Positions 40,001-55,000 of a stretch of DNA of 64,000 nt are shown here, in pieces. A program made the position numbers and the translations under genes. The notes beneath the pieces are model-generated. The model did no database searches, had not been told where the DNA came from, and was given only the letters and a program-made list of their open reading frames with translations. The DNA lies in NCBI RefSeq assembly GCF_037975245.1, contig NC_092572.1, positions 18,375,989 to 18,439,988 on the forward strand, written 5' to 3'. Position 1 is the stretch's first letter, and each line of letters begins with the position of its first letter. This stretch comes from Apostichopus japonicus. Its lineage: Eukaryota > Echinodermata > Holothuroidea > Aspidochirotida > Stichopodidae.

Positions 40001-43000
40001 AAATTGTAACAGAGATGATGTTATTAGGGAAAGTCTCCAAATGTAAAGATAACATATTTTATGTAAAATTTGTGGTACCAAACTTTTTCGGCATTACGTT
40101 ATTATACAATAACAACAAACTGTGGTACAAAATAGTTCTATGACATTGATCTCCAGTCTGATATCAAATAGTACAACATATGATCTTCATCAGATTTTAC
40201 CAAAGTTACAACTATTTTAGTTAGAGAGAGAGAGAGCAGTCATTATGGTTGTGTGGGACATCATACAAACCTGTGTTAACTGTGATAGTGAATGTACAAG
40301 TTACAGTCAGTGGTACTGCATCACTGAATACGTAAGTGACAGTTGTCATTCCGAGAGGGAAATAAAAGCCAGAGTAAAACTGAGGATTGTTGACAACAGA
40401 AACAAAACCAGAATTATCCTGTGCTTGTGGAGTTGGGAAGTTGACAACACCACCCGACGATCCTGTCAGTACTGTTACCACTTGATCTGAAGGACAGACC
40501 ACTATGGTGGGAGGTTGTGTATCAACTGCAAGAAGGAAAGTGAAACCAATTGGAACACTGAATAATGAGCAAACTTCTATCAATCAATACATCCAATATC
40601 ATTAATCTGTCAATAAATTAATCTATCAATCACTGAGCAGTTATTTCAATCTAACAGACATTATAACAAGCATTCAAATCCATCAATTAATTGAATAGTA
40701 GTCAAGAACCTGACAAGTTTGACCAATCAGTCTATCTATCAATCACTTTAATTCAATTACTGAATTTGTGACGAGTCTAGATAAACCCTTTTGTATTACG
40801 ACTTTTGATTACAACATGAATACACAGTGTTAGTTTCATGATAGATAACTTACATGATAGGTACTCATCAAAATTAAGTGCAATTTCGTACTATCTACCA
40901 ACATGGCACTAGTCTCATTAACTTGAACACAATAGGAATCAACTGCTCCTACACCTATTATGCTAATTTTGAATATAGATCTTGAAATGAGTACAATCAA
41001 CATCAGGACTTGTAATTTGCATTAATTAGTCAATTAAGTCATTGCATTACACATTTGTTTTTACAATTTCTTTTCCTTGTATTTCTGATGCTATGATTTG
41101 TAGAGTTTCCATACCACCATAATTACCATTCAAGGTGAGATCTGCCATATAATATTATCCTTTACCTTCAGTTGATGAGACACCATCCTGTTATACAAAC
41201 TTATCAGCTTTGAAATAAGTCTGTTTGATTTTATTTGTTAACAAGCACAATAGTATTGAGAAATTATGTATACTCAAGCAAAGCTTTCTTAATTGTTGAT
41301 TGTAATCTTCACAATAATTATCAATATTGCCGGCTTCAATTTATATCACTAACTGATGAATGATTATATTTCAGAGCCTTTTACAGATCTAATTTTAACT
41401 CCATTTGCCATGTATATCCCTTCTAATTGGTTACCACAATGTGTAGAAAAGTTAATAACCAAGTGTTACTAGCCCACATATAGGCCTACACAAAATAACA
41501 ATGTCTGACCTTGGTCTGTCAATTACTGATTAAAGCTAAACTTTACCAAACATAGACAAATATGACCATCTCTGTTACTTCCCCCCATTTCCATTTCTTT
41601 GTAAACAATTTGTGCACATTTTGCAACTTAATTCAGAATGCAGTAAAACAACAAGTCCAACTTTCACTAAAGCTGTAATGATAGCTTTAAAATTGGTAGA
41701 CATAATCATATATATAATTTCTTGAAAGAAGTGCCTCTGTCTCTGGTTGTATTTGCTCAAAACTGAAACCACCATTTCCTGTCATGTCTACTTCAACATA
41801 AACTACAACAGACTTTATCATGTAACTGTGATAAACCGGCACAAGATCCTCTCCTATAACTGAACTAAGGAAAATCACAATTACATATCCAAAATCAAAA
41901 TTTCATTTCTTCAATGCGTTGTCTCATAAAAACAATTCAAATTTTACAAGTTGGTTCTACTTAAAATATTAACAACAACTTTAACAGGATTTGTCTTACC
42001 TGGACAAGCAACTGAATCAGTTGCCTGAGATGAATCTGTGCATGTACAAGTTATAACACCAGGAAAGTTGGCTACAGTAGAGCCAGTAGCAGGATTACAT
42101 GTCACGGTTACTGCATCTCCATTTGGGTCTGTACAGGAAGGTGTTGTGAACTGAATGAAGATTTGGTTACCACTTGGGAAAGTCGTAAAATCCGTTGGAC
42201 AGGACCCAATTTGTGGAGGAGAATTTGGAACTGTAAACAAGTTAGAGGTTACAAATGGTCAGAAAAGGATATCCGATGAAAATCAGAATAATAAAGTATA
42301 TTTCCATGACAGCATAAAAGATATTTAAAACCAGTTACAAATTTGATGAAACAAATGTCACTCTGACAAGAATTTACCTTCCAACATTGTTCAAGGAAAG
42401 GTACACTGATGTCAATCTGAGTCAACAATGTCTTCTTACTTACTTTGAACATTGATAGTAAATGTACAGGAATCAGTCAGACCTCCACTGTCAGTGCAAG
42501 TACATGCAACTGTGTTTGAACCAGCATTAAATGGAGATCCAGATGATGGTGTGCAGGTAGCAAGGAAGTTAGCTTGTTGATTGTCTACACACTGTGGAGT
42601 ATTGAACTGTGCAATAGTTGATGTACTCAGTGGTTGTGCTGTTACAGAGAAGTCTGCAGGACACTGAACAGTAGGAGGTTGGTTCACTTCAGAGGAGAAC
42701 GAAGAACAAGGGAAACCAGAAAACAAAACGTTAAGTGGTTCTGATGCCCAAACATATTTCATCTAAGTGTGGTAAGCTAGACATGTTTGCATGAAAGTGT
42801 ACACACAAATAAAGATGGATAATGCAGTGACTAATCATGTTAAAAAGTCTATTTAGTGACATCATATTAAAACACTGTGTTATCCAAGCACATATGTATA
42901 AAGCTATTTCAGAGATATCTTTTTAAGAAGTTTTTGTTCACTTATAAATATTCAAGACATGTACATCAGAAAAAATGAAAGGTTGGTTGTATCAATGTAG

Positions 43001-46000
43001 TGTGACAAACCTAATATGTCAAGGATGAAAATCAGGGAACATTTTGATCGTGTCTTGTGTTTCAAATCCATTTCTTGATGAGACATCATCCTGTTATACA
43101 AACTTATCAGCTTTGATATAGTCTGTTTGGTTTTATTTGTTAACAAGCACCATAGTATTGAGAAATTATGTATACTCAAGCAAAGCTTTCTTAATTGTTG
43201 ATTGTAATCTTTACAATAATTATCAATATTGCCGGTTTCAATTTATATCACTAACTGATGAATGATTATATTTCAGAGCCTTTTACAGATCTAATTTTAA
43301 CTCCATTTGCCATGTATATCCCTTCTAATTGGTTACCACAATGTGAAGAAAAATTAATAACGAAGTGTTACTAGCCCACATATAGGCCTACACAAAATAA
43401 CAATGTCTGACCTTGGTCTGTCAATTACTGATTAAAGCTAAACTTTACCAAACATAGAAAATTATGAGCATCTCTGTTACGTCCCCCATTTTCTTTCTTT
43501 GTAAACAATTTGTGCACATTTTGCAACTAAATTCGGAATGCTGTAAAACAACAAGTCCAACTTTCACTAAAGCTGTAATAATAGCTAAATTAATAGACAT
43601 ATCATATATATAATTTCTTGAAAGAAGTGCCTCTGTCTCTGGTTGTATTTGCTCAAAACTGAAACCAGCATCTCCTGTTGTGTCTACTTCAACATAACCT
43701 ACAATAGACTTTATCATGTAACTATGATAAACCGGCACAAGATCCTCTCCTATAACTGAACTAAGGAAAATCACAATTACATATCCAAAATCAAAATTTC
43801 ATTTCTTCAATGCGTTGTCTCATTAAAACAATTCAAATTTTACAAGTTGGTTCTATTTGAAATATTAACAACAACTTTAACAGGATTTGTCTTACCTGGA
43901 CAAGCAACTGAATCAGTTGCCTGAGATGAATCTGTGCATGTACAAGTTATAACACCAGGAAAGTTGGCTACAGTAGAGCCAGTAGCAGGATTACATGTCA
44001 CGGTTACTGCATCTCCATTAGGATCTGTACAGGAAGGTGTTGTGAACTGAAGGAAGAATTGGTTACCACTTGGGAAAGTCGTAAAATCCGTTGGACAGGA
44101 CCCAATTTGTGGAGGAGAATTTGGAACTGTAAATAATTAAAATGTTACAAATGATCAGAAAAGAATATCTGATGAAAATAATAATAATAAAGTATAATTC
44201 AATGTCAGCATTAATGATATTTAAAACCAGTTACAAATTTGATGAAACAAATGTAACTCTGACAAGAATTTACCTTCCAAGATTGTTCAAGGAAAGGTAC
44301 ACTGATGTCAATCTGAGTCAACAATGTCTTCTTACTTACTTTGAACATTGATAGTAAATGTACAGGAATCAGTTAGTCCTCCACTGTCCTGACATGTACA
44401 TACAACTGTGTTTGAACCAGCATTAAATGGAGATCCAGATGATGGTGTGCAGGTAGCAAGGAAGTTAGCTTGTTGATTGTCTACACACTGTGGAGTATTG
44501 AACGGTGCAGTAGTTGATGTACTCAGTGGTTGTGCTGTTACAGAAAAGTCTGCAGGACACTGAACAGTAGGAGGTTGGTTCACTTCAGAGAAGAAAGAAA
44601 AACAGGGGAAACCAGAAAACAAAACGTTAAGTGGTTCCGATGCCCAAACATATTTCATAGTGTGGTAAGCTAGACATGTTAGCATGAAAGTGTACACACA
44701 AATAAAGATGGATAATGTATAGTGACTAATCATGTTAACAAAGTCTATAATGTGACATCATATTAAAACACTGTATTATCCAAGTACATATGTATAAAGC
44801 TATTTCAGAGATATCTTTTTATGAAGTTTATGTTCATTTATTAATATCCAAGACATGAACATAAGAAGAAAAATGCATGGTTGATTGTATCAATGTAGTG
44901 TGACAAACCTAATATGTCAAGGATGAAAATCAGGGAACATTTTGTTCTTGTCTTGTGTTTCAAAGCCATTTCTTGATGAGACACCATCCTGTTATACAAA
45001 CTTATAAGCTTTGATATAAGTCTGTTTGGTTTTATTTGTTAACAAGCACCATAGTATTGAGAAATTATGTATACTTAAGCAAAGCTTTCTTAATTGTTGA
45101 TTGTAATCTTCACAATAATTATCAATATTGCCGGTTTCAATTTATTTCACTAACTCAGTTACTCACTAACTCATTCACCATTGGTGAATGATTATATTTC
45201 AGAACCTTTTACAGATCTAATTTCAAACTCCATTTGCCATGTATATCACTTCTAATTGGTTACAACAATGTGAAGAAAAGTTAATAGAGAAGTGTTACTA
45301 GCCCACATATAGGCATACACAAAATAACAATGTCTGATCTTGGTTTGTCAATTACAGATTAAAGCTAAACTTTACCAAACATAGAAAATTATGAGCATCT
45401 CTGTTACTTCCCCCATTTCCTTTTCTTTGTAAACAATTTGTGCACATTTTGCAACTTAATTCGGAAGTGCAGTAAAACAACAAATCGAACGTTCACTAAA
45501 GCTGTAATGATAGCTAAATTGGTAGACAGATCATATATATAATTTCTTGAAAGAAGTGCCTCTTTCTCTGGTTGTATTTGCTCAAAACTGAAACCAGCAT
45601 CTCCTGTTGTGTCTACTTCAACATAAACTACTACATACTTTATCATGTAACTATGATAAACCAGCAAAAGATCCTCTCCTATAACTGAACTAAGGAAAAT
45701 CACAATTACATATCCAAAATCAAAATTACATATCTTCAATACCATATGCATTGTCTCATAAGAACAATTCAAAGTTTACAAGTTGGTTCTATTTAAAATA
45801 TTAACAACAACTTTAACAGGATTTTGTCTAACCTGGACAAGCAACTGAATCAGTTGCCTGAGATGAATCTGTGCATGTACAAGTTATAACACCAGGAAAG
45901 TTGGCTACAGTAGAGCCAGCACCAGGATTACATGTCACGGTTACTGCATCTCCATTAGGATCTGTACAGGAAGGTGTTGTGAACTGAAGGAAGAATTGAT

Positions 46001-49000
46001 TTCCATTTGGGATAGTCGTAAAATCCGTTGGACAGGACCCAATTTGTGGAGGAGAATTTGGAACTGTAAATAATTAAAATGTTACAAATCATCAGAAAAG
46101 AATATCTGATGAAAATAATAATAATAATAAAGTATATTTCCATGTAAGCATTAATGATGTTTAAAACCAGTTACAAATTTGATGAAACAAATGTAACTCT
46201 GACAATAAGTTACCTTGTAAGCTAGTTCAAGGAAAGGTACACAAATGTCAATTTGAGTCAACAATGTCTTCTTACTTACTTATAACACTGATAGTAAATG
46301 TACAGGAACCAGTCAGACCTCCACTATCAGTGCAAGTACATGCAACTGTGTTTGAACCAGCATTTAATGGAGATCCAGATGATGGTGAGCAGGTAGCAAG
46401 GAAGTTAGCTTGTTGATTGTCTACACACTGTGGAGTATTGAACGGTGCAGTAGTTGATGTACTCAGTGGTTGTGCTGTTACAGAGAAGTCTGCAGGACAC
46501 TGAACAGTAGGAGGTTGGTTCACTTCAGAGAAGAACGAAAAACAAGGGAAACCAGAAAACGAAACGTTAAGTGGTTCCGATGCCCAAACATATTTCATAG
46601 TGTGGTAAGCTAGACATGTTAGCATGAAGGTGTACACCCAAATGAAGATGGATAATGTAGTGACTAATCATGTTAACAAAGTCTATTTGGTGACATCATA
46701 TTAAAACACTATTTTATCCAAGTACCAGGCCTCGACAAATATGGTCGCCAACTCGCCAATGGCGAGTAGAATTTTGCGACTGGCGAGCAAAAAATGCACT
46801 TGCTTGACATTTTGGTGAGTGGCTCATTCATTCACTGACTTTATACGATAGGCTTACTATTAACTTGTGAGCCAATCAAGAAAGGCCTTTTGCCTAATGT
46901 CACACATCAGAGTAGTATTATCAAGTGCACTGTTACAAGTAGGTCCTAAGGAACAGCTCTGTTCACCAGCTCGAAACTAATTTGATACTAGTTGCTCAAA
47001 CTAAATTATGCACGATAGGTGTAACCAAAATGGAAAACAACAAACTTAATTCAATGCGTAGCGACAACTCAAACAGGGGTACCTTGTGTGTATGATAAGT
47101 ACAAATGAAGACAGTGTTGTCAGTAGGTTAACCGCAATGGCGCGATAAAGCCTACCTGACATGTCAATAAGTAAATCATTGTATCCCAATTCACAAGTCA
47201 GTAATATGAGGCATAGCTTCGGCTTTTGTCGACGAACTTTCAGTTCTGTTACCAAATTGTTAACCCTTATTACGGGCGGCAAGAAAAGACGAAACTTTGA
47301 ATTCATTGGGTGTTGAAGAACTTGAGAGGATGGCTGATCATTGTAGTACTTTGCTGCTAAATGATGAGAACAACCCAGATGGCTTTAAGAAATCAAGGAG
47401 GAAATTCAAAAATTCATCACTTGCGGGGTGCCTCAAGGCAGTATATTGGGCCCCATTTTATTTCTTTGCTATGTAAATGATATGCCTAACTCTATCAATT
47501 GCTTGCTTTTACAATATGCCGATGACAGTGCTTTAATTTACTCTGACAAAGATCCTAACAATATTAAAAAAAATCTTTCTTCTAACCTGGAGAGTGGCAA
47601 TAAATGGCTCATTGAAAACAAATTGTCGTTACACATGGGTAAGACCGAGTTGATTTTGTTTGGGACGAAACGTAAACTTGGTCAGTATACTGACTTCTCA
47701 ATTATTTGTGATGGTCAACTGATTAAGCCCAAACATTCTGTTGTTTACCTCGGTCTGGAATTAAACCAATACCTTGATGGCGAACAAATTGTTCTTGGCA
47801 TTATTAGTAAAACAAATTCTCGACTCAAATTCCTCTACAGGCAAGCTAATTATTTTAATCAAAATATGAAAAAGACCATCTGTACAGCCCTTGTTCTTTG
47901 TCTGTTTGATTATTCCATCTCATCTTGGTATGGAGGTATTTCTAAGTACCATGCTCGTAGATTACAATGTGCCCAGAACAAAGTTATCAGATTCATTCTG
48001 GGTAAAGATTTTTATTACCACATTAACCATGCTGACTTTAAAACTCTTGGTATTTTGAACATCAACACTAGGGCTGCACAGCTTCGTCTTAATCATGTTT
48101 TTAATGTTTTCCATGGCACCTCTCCAGTCTATATGAGGGAGAGTTTTATTAGAGTAAATAGTGTTCATAGCCATAACACAAGAGGTAGTAGTTTTAATTT
48201 TCAACTTCCCAAAATTAAAACGCACTGTGCTGGGTCTTTTTATTACAATGCAATTAAAAACTGGAACAGGCTACCTGAAAACATAAAGTCCATCCTGCTG
48301 AAATACAATTTTAAAAAAGATGCCAAAGCCTACCTTTTAAATCATATGAATGTCTAGCTTGTAAATATCTTTCTTTTTTACAGTGTTTGTATGCATGTTT
48401 TAGTTGTTTAATAGTGTATTTCTTATCTTTTGTATTTTAATGGTTATAAGGACCCCTTTGGAAATAAGCTTTTAGCTTAAAGGGTTATCCTTGGCATGTT
48501 ATCTTCTTTTTGATGCATTTAAGTATATTCCCTTCTTGTATTTTAAATGTTTATCTTTATGTGCAATTTTTTGTTTGTATGCAGATGAAGATTGATATCT
48601 TGCCGAATAAAATCAAATCAAATCAAATCAAATCAAAAGAGTGGGCTCAACTCAAGTCTCAAGTCAGTGGCAAAAATATTACATTTGGTCCCCTCTCCCA
48701 GCTTGTAATCCAGGAAGGTGCAACTATCCTCTGTTGTCTGAATTATTTAAAGTAATGGTGGTTCTGCCAGTGAGTTATGCAGCTTGTGAAAGGGAATTCA
48801 CAACCATCAATAGAATCAAAACTTCCCAAAGAACACTTCTCTTGCCCCAGACTAAAAGGATTTAACGCAAATTTCTGAGAATTGCCCGTCCATAACAGAT
48901 TTCAACCCTACCACATCAATTGACAGGAGGTAATTTTCCAGCAAAGGGCGACGTCACACCGACAGATATCAATCCCCAAACACAACATCAAATGCAAATC

Positions 49001-52000
49001 ACCACCAACAAGCAACTCAACAGATGAAGAACTAGTTTACCAATCCCCCCCCCCCCCACCATCCCTATCTTCGAACGATTCAACTTCATTCAACACCATC
49101 ATTTATTTATTTTCACAAAGATAAGTAAGTATGCAGTATTTATGGGAAGCTTAGCAGAAACAGAATATGTGCAACAACAACAAAAAACCCATATTTTCAC
49201 AAAAAGTTTTCAAGTATTACAATGTTGCTGATTTCTAAGCTTTGTGGTTTCTTCCTTAATCAGCAACAGTAAATGTATATATTCCTATAAGGAAGTTAAT
49301 TGCAGTGAACTTGAAGCAAGTCCAAATCGCATTTTTGTTCAACGACCAATGTCAATGGGAGATAACTGTGTGCAATCGCTTACTATTTTTACGTACATTA
49401 TGTACGGAGATTTTTCAGGTGCGGTGACTTTTTACGGAGTGTAGTGATACGAACTGAACTTTCAAGGGAACAAACGTAAAATAATAATTTTGCCGAAATA
49501 ACATTACATATCTCGAAATGAACAACAGGAAGTTTATTGGAATAAGTTTTAGTAAAAAAAATGGATAATTCTCGAGACCTGACCAATGAAAGCTGTAAGT
49601 CCGACACTCAGTAATCGATCGATAATAATAATAATTGTCAGTGCCAAGCTTTATCTTAACTTATTAACGATACTTACACATGTACTGTATACACTGATAC
49701 AGTAGTCTGATGAAATGTCAAGTGAAAGTTACAGATTGTCAGCCATGCCATTGCTTATTTTTGTGTCCTTAACAATGCTTACAAAGTTTCACCGTTTTAT
49801 ATTTTCACATATACCATGTTTTAAACACTTTTGACTAACCACAATTTAAATAGATCGATTTTGCTGTAAACAACTAACAGTAACACTATACGGCGATATC
49901 CTCAGTTAGCCATACTACCTAGGCTTATATCACACAAACAATTAGCGAGAAAATATGGCAAGTAAATTTAACGATTTGGCTAGTAAAATTTTAGACTCGG
50001 TCGCCAGTTTTAAAAAAATTGTTGAGGCCTGTACATATGTATAAAGCTATTTCAGAGATATCTTTTTAAGAAGTTTTTGTTCACTTATTAATATTCAAGA
50101 CATGAACATAAGAAAGAAATGCATGGTTGATTGTATGTAGAGTGACAAACCTAATATATGAAGGATGAAAATCAGGGAACATTTTGTTCTTGTCTTGTGC
50201 TTCAAAGCCATTATTTGATGAGGTTTTTAAAAAAATTGTCGAAGCCTGCCAAGTACATATGTATAAAAATATTTCAGAAATATCTTTTTAAGAAGTTTTT
50301 GTTCACTTATTAATATTCAAGACATGAACATAAGAAAGAAATGCATGGTTGATTGTATGTAGAGTGACAAACCTAATATATGAAGGATGAAAATCAGGGA
50401 ACATTTTGTTCTTGTCTTGTGTTTCAAAGCCATTATTTGATGAGGTTTTTAAAAAATTTGTCGAAGCCTGCCAAGTACATATGTATAAAGCTATTTCAGA
50501 GATATCTTTTTAAGAAGTTTTTGTTCACTTATTAATATTCAAGACATGGACATAAGAAAGAAATGCATGGTTGATTGTACATGTAGAGTGACAAACCTAA
50601 TATATCAAGGATGAAAATCAGGGAACATTTTGTTCTTGTGTTTCAAAGAAAATATTTGATGAGACATCCTGTTATACAAACTTATAAGCTTTGATATAAG
50701 TCTGTCTGGTTTTCTTTGTTAACAAGCACAATAGTATTGAGAAATTATGTATACTTAAGCAAAGCTTTCTTAATTGTTGATTGTAATCTTCACAATAATT
50801 ATCAATATTGCCGGTTTCAATTTATTTCACTAACTGGTGAATGATTATATTTCAGAGCCTTTTACAGATCTAATTTCAAACTCCATTTGCCATGTATATC
50901 CCTTCTAATTGGTTACAACAATGTGAAGAAAAGCTAATAACAAAGTGTTACTAGCCCACATATAGGCATACACAAAATAACAATGTCTGATCTTGTTTTG
51001 TCAATTACAGATTAAAGCTAAACTTTACCAAACATAGACAATTATGACCATCTCTGTTACTTCCACCATTTCTTTTTCTTTGTAAACAATTTGTGCACAT
51101 TTTGCAACTTAATTCGGAATGCAGTAAAACAACAAGTCCAACTTTCACTTAAGCTGTAATAATAGCTAAATTAGTAGACAGATCATATATATAATTTCTT
51201 GAAAGAAGTGCCTCTGTCTCTGGTTGTATTTGCTCAAAACTGAAACCAGCATCTCCTGTTGTGTCTACTTCAACATAAACTACAACAGACTTTATCATGT
51301 AACTATGATAAACCGGCAATTACATATCCAAAATCAAAATTTCATTTCTTCAATGCGTTGTCTCATAAAAACAATTCAAATTTTACAAGTTGGTTCTACT
51401 TAAAATATTAACAACAAGTTTAACTGGATTTTTTCTTACCTGGACAAGCAACTGAATCAGTTGCCTGAGATGAATCTGTGCATGTACAAGTTATAACACC
51501 AGGAAAGTTGGCTACAGTAGAGCCAGTAGCAGGATTACATGTCACGGTTACTGCATCTCCATTAGGATCTGTACAGGAAGGTGTTGTGAACTGAAGGAAG
51601 AATTGGTTACCACTTGGGAAAGTCGTAAAATCCGTTGGACAGGACCCAATTTGTGGAGGAGAATTTGGAACTGTAAATAATTAAAATGTTACAAATGATC
51701 AGAAAAGAATATCTGATGAAAATGATAATAATAAAGTATATTTCCATGTCAGCATTAATAATATGTAAAACCAGTTTCAAATTTGATGAAACAAATGTCA
51801 CTCTGACAAAAAGTTACCTTCTAAGCTAGTTCAAGGAAAGGTACACGAATGTCAATCTGAGTCAACAATGTCTTCTAACTTACTTATAACACTGATAGTA
51901 AATGTACAGGTATCAGTTAGACCTCCACTGTCAGTGCAAGTACATGCAACTGTGTTTGGACCAGCATTAAATGAAGATCCAGATGATGGTGTGCAGGTAG

Positions 52001-55000
52001 CAAGGAAGTTAGCTTGTTGATTGTCTACACACTGTGGAGTATTGAACGGTGCAGTAGTTGATGTACTCAGTGGTTGTGCTGTTACAGAGAAGTCTGCAGG
52101 ACACTGGACAGTAGGAGGTTGGTTCACTTCAGAGAAAAACGAAGAACAAGGAAAACCAGAAAACAAAACATTAAGTGGTTCTGATGCCCAGACATATTTC
52201 ATAGTGTGGTAAGCTAGACATGTTTGCATGAAAGTGTACACACAAATAAAGATGGATAATGTAGTGACTAATCATGTTAACAAAGTCTATTTAGTGACAT
52301 CATATTAAAACACTGTATTATCAAAGAACATATGTTTGAAGCTATTTCAGAGAAATCTTTTTAAGAAGTTTATGTTCACTTATTAATATTCAAGACATGA
52401 ACATAAGAAAAAATGCATGGCTGATTGTATCAATGAGTGTGACAAACCTAATATGTCAAGGATGAAAATCAGGGAACATTTTGTTCTTGTCTTGTGTTTC
52501 AAAGCCACTTCTTGCAATTGATGAAAATGCATGACATAAAGATGGAAATGTCATGAAAATGCGCTTATATTGTACCAACATCGTAATACCAGCATGAACC
52601 AAATTTACGTTAAGCCCTGTCCATTCTTTGATATTCATGGTGGGATATCGACATTTGAAGAATTTTATGGAAAGCCCTTGACCACTCATTAATATTCATG
52701 AGATGGGAATAAAAAACAAGTATGACATTGATTCAACTTGTGTTTGTTAAGATACCATGTTTACAAGCAGTTTTCACAATTTCCCATTTAGCCTCATCCA
52801 CTCATGAATATTAATGAGGTGGACTTGCTGTTGCAAAGAACATATGTACTTACTATGTACTTACGTCACCATACCCTGTATTAACTAAACGGGACATACA
52901 GTAGAACAGATATTGACATTTCCAGAATTATGCATTGAGCCCCACCCACTCATTAATATGCAAGTTAGCCCTACCGAACACAATAGGGATCATCTCTTGA
53001 CCATGACCAACATATGTTACAGTGTGACATCAATCACATATTACCTGTTTGAGAATACCGTGTTTAAAAGCAAAGGCATCACATAACCATACATACACCA
53101 ACTTCACTACATAGGTTCGGATGGATGCCAAAGCATCAAAACCAAAAATGAGAACCAATATCTTTTGTTTCCTGGTCATACTTTTAACCAGTTCTCTGAA
53201 TGATCATTGCAACATTGAACATTTTCTTTGTACTTCTGATCTGTGTTTTGTAGACTTCTTCATTATATAACCATTATCATCCCTCAGCAGATAGGACATC
53301 ATCCTGTTATACAACATTATAAGATCAAATCTGCTCTGCTCTATCTGTTAAAGATTTTGTAACTTAATGTGCAGTAAAACAACAAGACTAACTTTCACTA
53401 AAGCTGTAATGATAGACAAATTGGTAGACAGATCCTACACAATTTCTTGTGAGAAACTTGGCAAGAGTCCAAGGTAAGTGTCAGTCAGTCCTACATACAT
53501 CCTCTGTTATTTAAATAATTCAGGGAAATCCAGTAACATCTTTCTGAATATTAACAATGAAACATCGGAAAGTCCTTTCAACAAACAAGATGTATCCATC
53601 ACATATCCAGGCCTTCAAACAAGACACCATATTAAACCACATTGTTACATCAAGACATTTGCAATGTGTCACTTGGAATCTGATTGATCAAATAAATGTA
53701 CCAACATACAGAGCAGGGAATAATAAAGTGTTTACATTTTGTGTAGCAGTTTTGAAAGCTCTGAACTTGGTCTTTAAAAATAATCTTGTAACTGTGTACG
53801 AAAACTGCTATCATGCACTTGCAGCATTTTGCTATGTGATACCAGGTAAACAGGACTTTTGTTTGACTAACGTTTGACGTCAAACAGTGGCAACCCCATT
53901 ATGTAATAAATAATGCTTGTCTCTCAATTCTGCCAGTCACTATGAAAGAACATGGGATACATTTTGGGCTGTTCAGAAAAAAACGTTTCAAACAGTGCAT
54001 CTGTCTCTGGTTGTACTTGCTCGAAACTAAAACCAACATTTCCTGTCATGTCTACTTCAACATAACTACTACAGACTTTATCAAGTAACTATGACAAACC
54101 AGCACAAGATCCTCTCTTATGACTGAACTTTAAGAAAAGCACAATGACATATGTCCCACACCTTGTGCCTGGAGCACAATTCAAATTTGGAAGTTTGTTT
54201 ACTTATAACATTTAAGGAAAAGTGGGTCGTGTCTTACCTGGACAAGTAACTGAATCAGTTGCCTGAGATGAATCTGTGCATGTACAAGTTATAACACCAG
54301 GAAAGTTGGCTACAGTAGAGCCAGCACCAGGATTACATGTCACAGTTACTGCATCTCCATTAGGATCTGTACAGGAAGGTGTTGTGAACTGAAGGAAGAA
54401 TTGGTTATTAAATGCAACGCTATTGAAATCCGTTGGACAGGGCCCAATTTGTGGAGGAGAGTTCACAGCTGTAAAGAAATAAAAGGTTTGATTTTACTGT
54501 TGAAGAAAAACACATTTAACTGTTGTGAAAGCTTGAGAACCCTTGAATTATTTTAGTTACAGTGGCAATGAGGACATGATTAACTTAAACACAGCTGTCT
54601 ATGCATGCTGCATAATATCAAAGACTACCTATGTTACACCAAAGGCCAAAGAATACTTTTACTTTCTTTTGGCATCATTCTCACAACAGACTGTTAGCCA
54701 TCAAAAACTCTGATAGACTTCATAGTGTGGACCTATAATACATTTCTAGCAGACTCCAATAAATCTGTACTTCTTTTAATAGCTACTTAGCACAAAGATT
54801 CATGCCAAACCATTTTAAATTATTGAAATATTAAATTCAACCTTGATGAAGACTAGGAAAAATTTAAAAACGTGTTGAAGAAATAATTGATTCCCATACT
54901 GGTGACATGATATCAGTTCAAAATAACATTAGACACATTTTGGCTTACTTTGCTATAATCATGCTCACACACGTATTCAATGTAGATGAAGCACTGTGGT

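Larger units (their letters stand above)
46726..50031 (+). mobile_element. hAT-family DNA transposon, decayed, with a nested non-LTR element
   Basis: The left terminus CAGGCCTCGACAA and the right terminus, whose reverse complement is CAGGCCTCAACAA, form terminal inverted repeats with one mismatch. The paralogous introns lack it entirely. Inside, on the plus strand, are a fragment GVEELERMADHCSTLLLND around 47309-47412 and a C-terminal hAT dimerisation segment after the nested element (48641-48865). The ends also hold GGCGAG/CTCGCC-rich subterminal sequence. The transposase is interrupted and frameshifted, so the element is not autonomous. Confidence 0.85.
41160..52460 (-). repeat. Tandem array of four genomic units of about 1.9 kb, each with two HYR exons
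   Basis: The 77-residue exons start at 42000, 43896, 45833 and 51440. The first two steps are 1896 and 1937 bp. The last step of 5607 bp is one unit plus the hAT insertion (about 3.3 kb) and a small flank triplication. Introns are also strongly conserved, so the duplications are recent. Confidence 0.93.

Noticed and set aside
47046-47306. Minus-strand open frame next to the reverse transcriptase
   Set aside because: It overlaps hAT sequence in the opposite orientation and has no domain or splice context.
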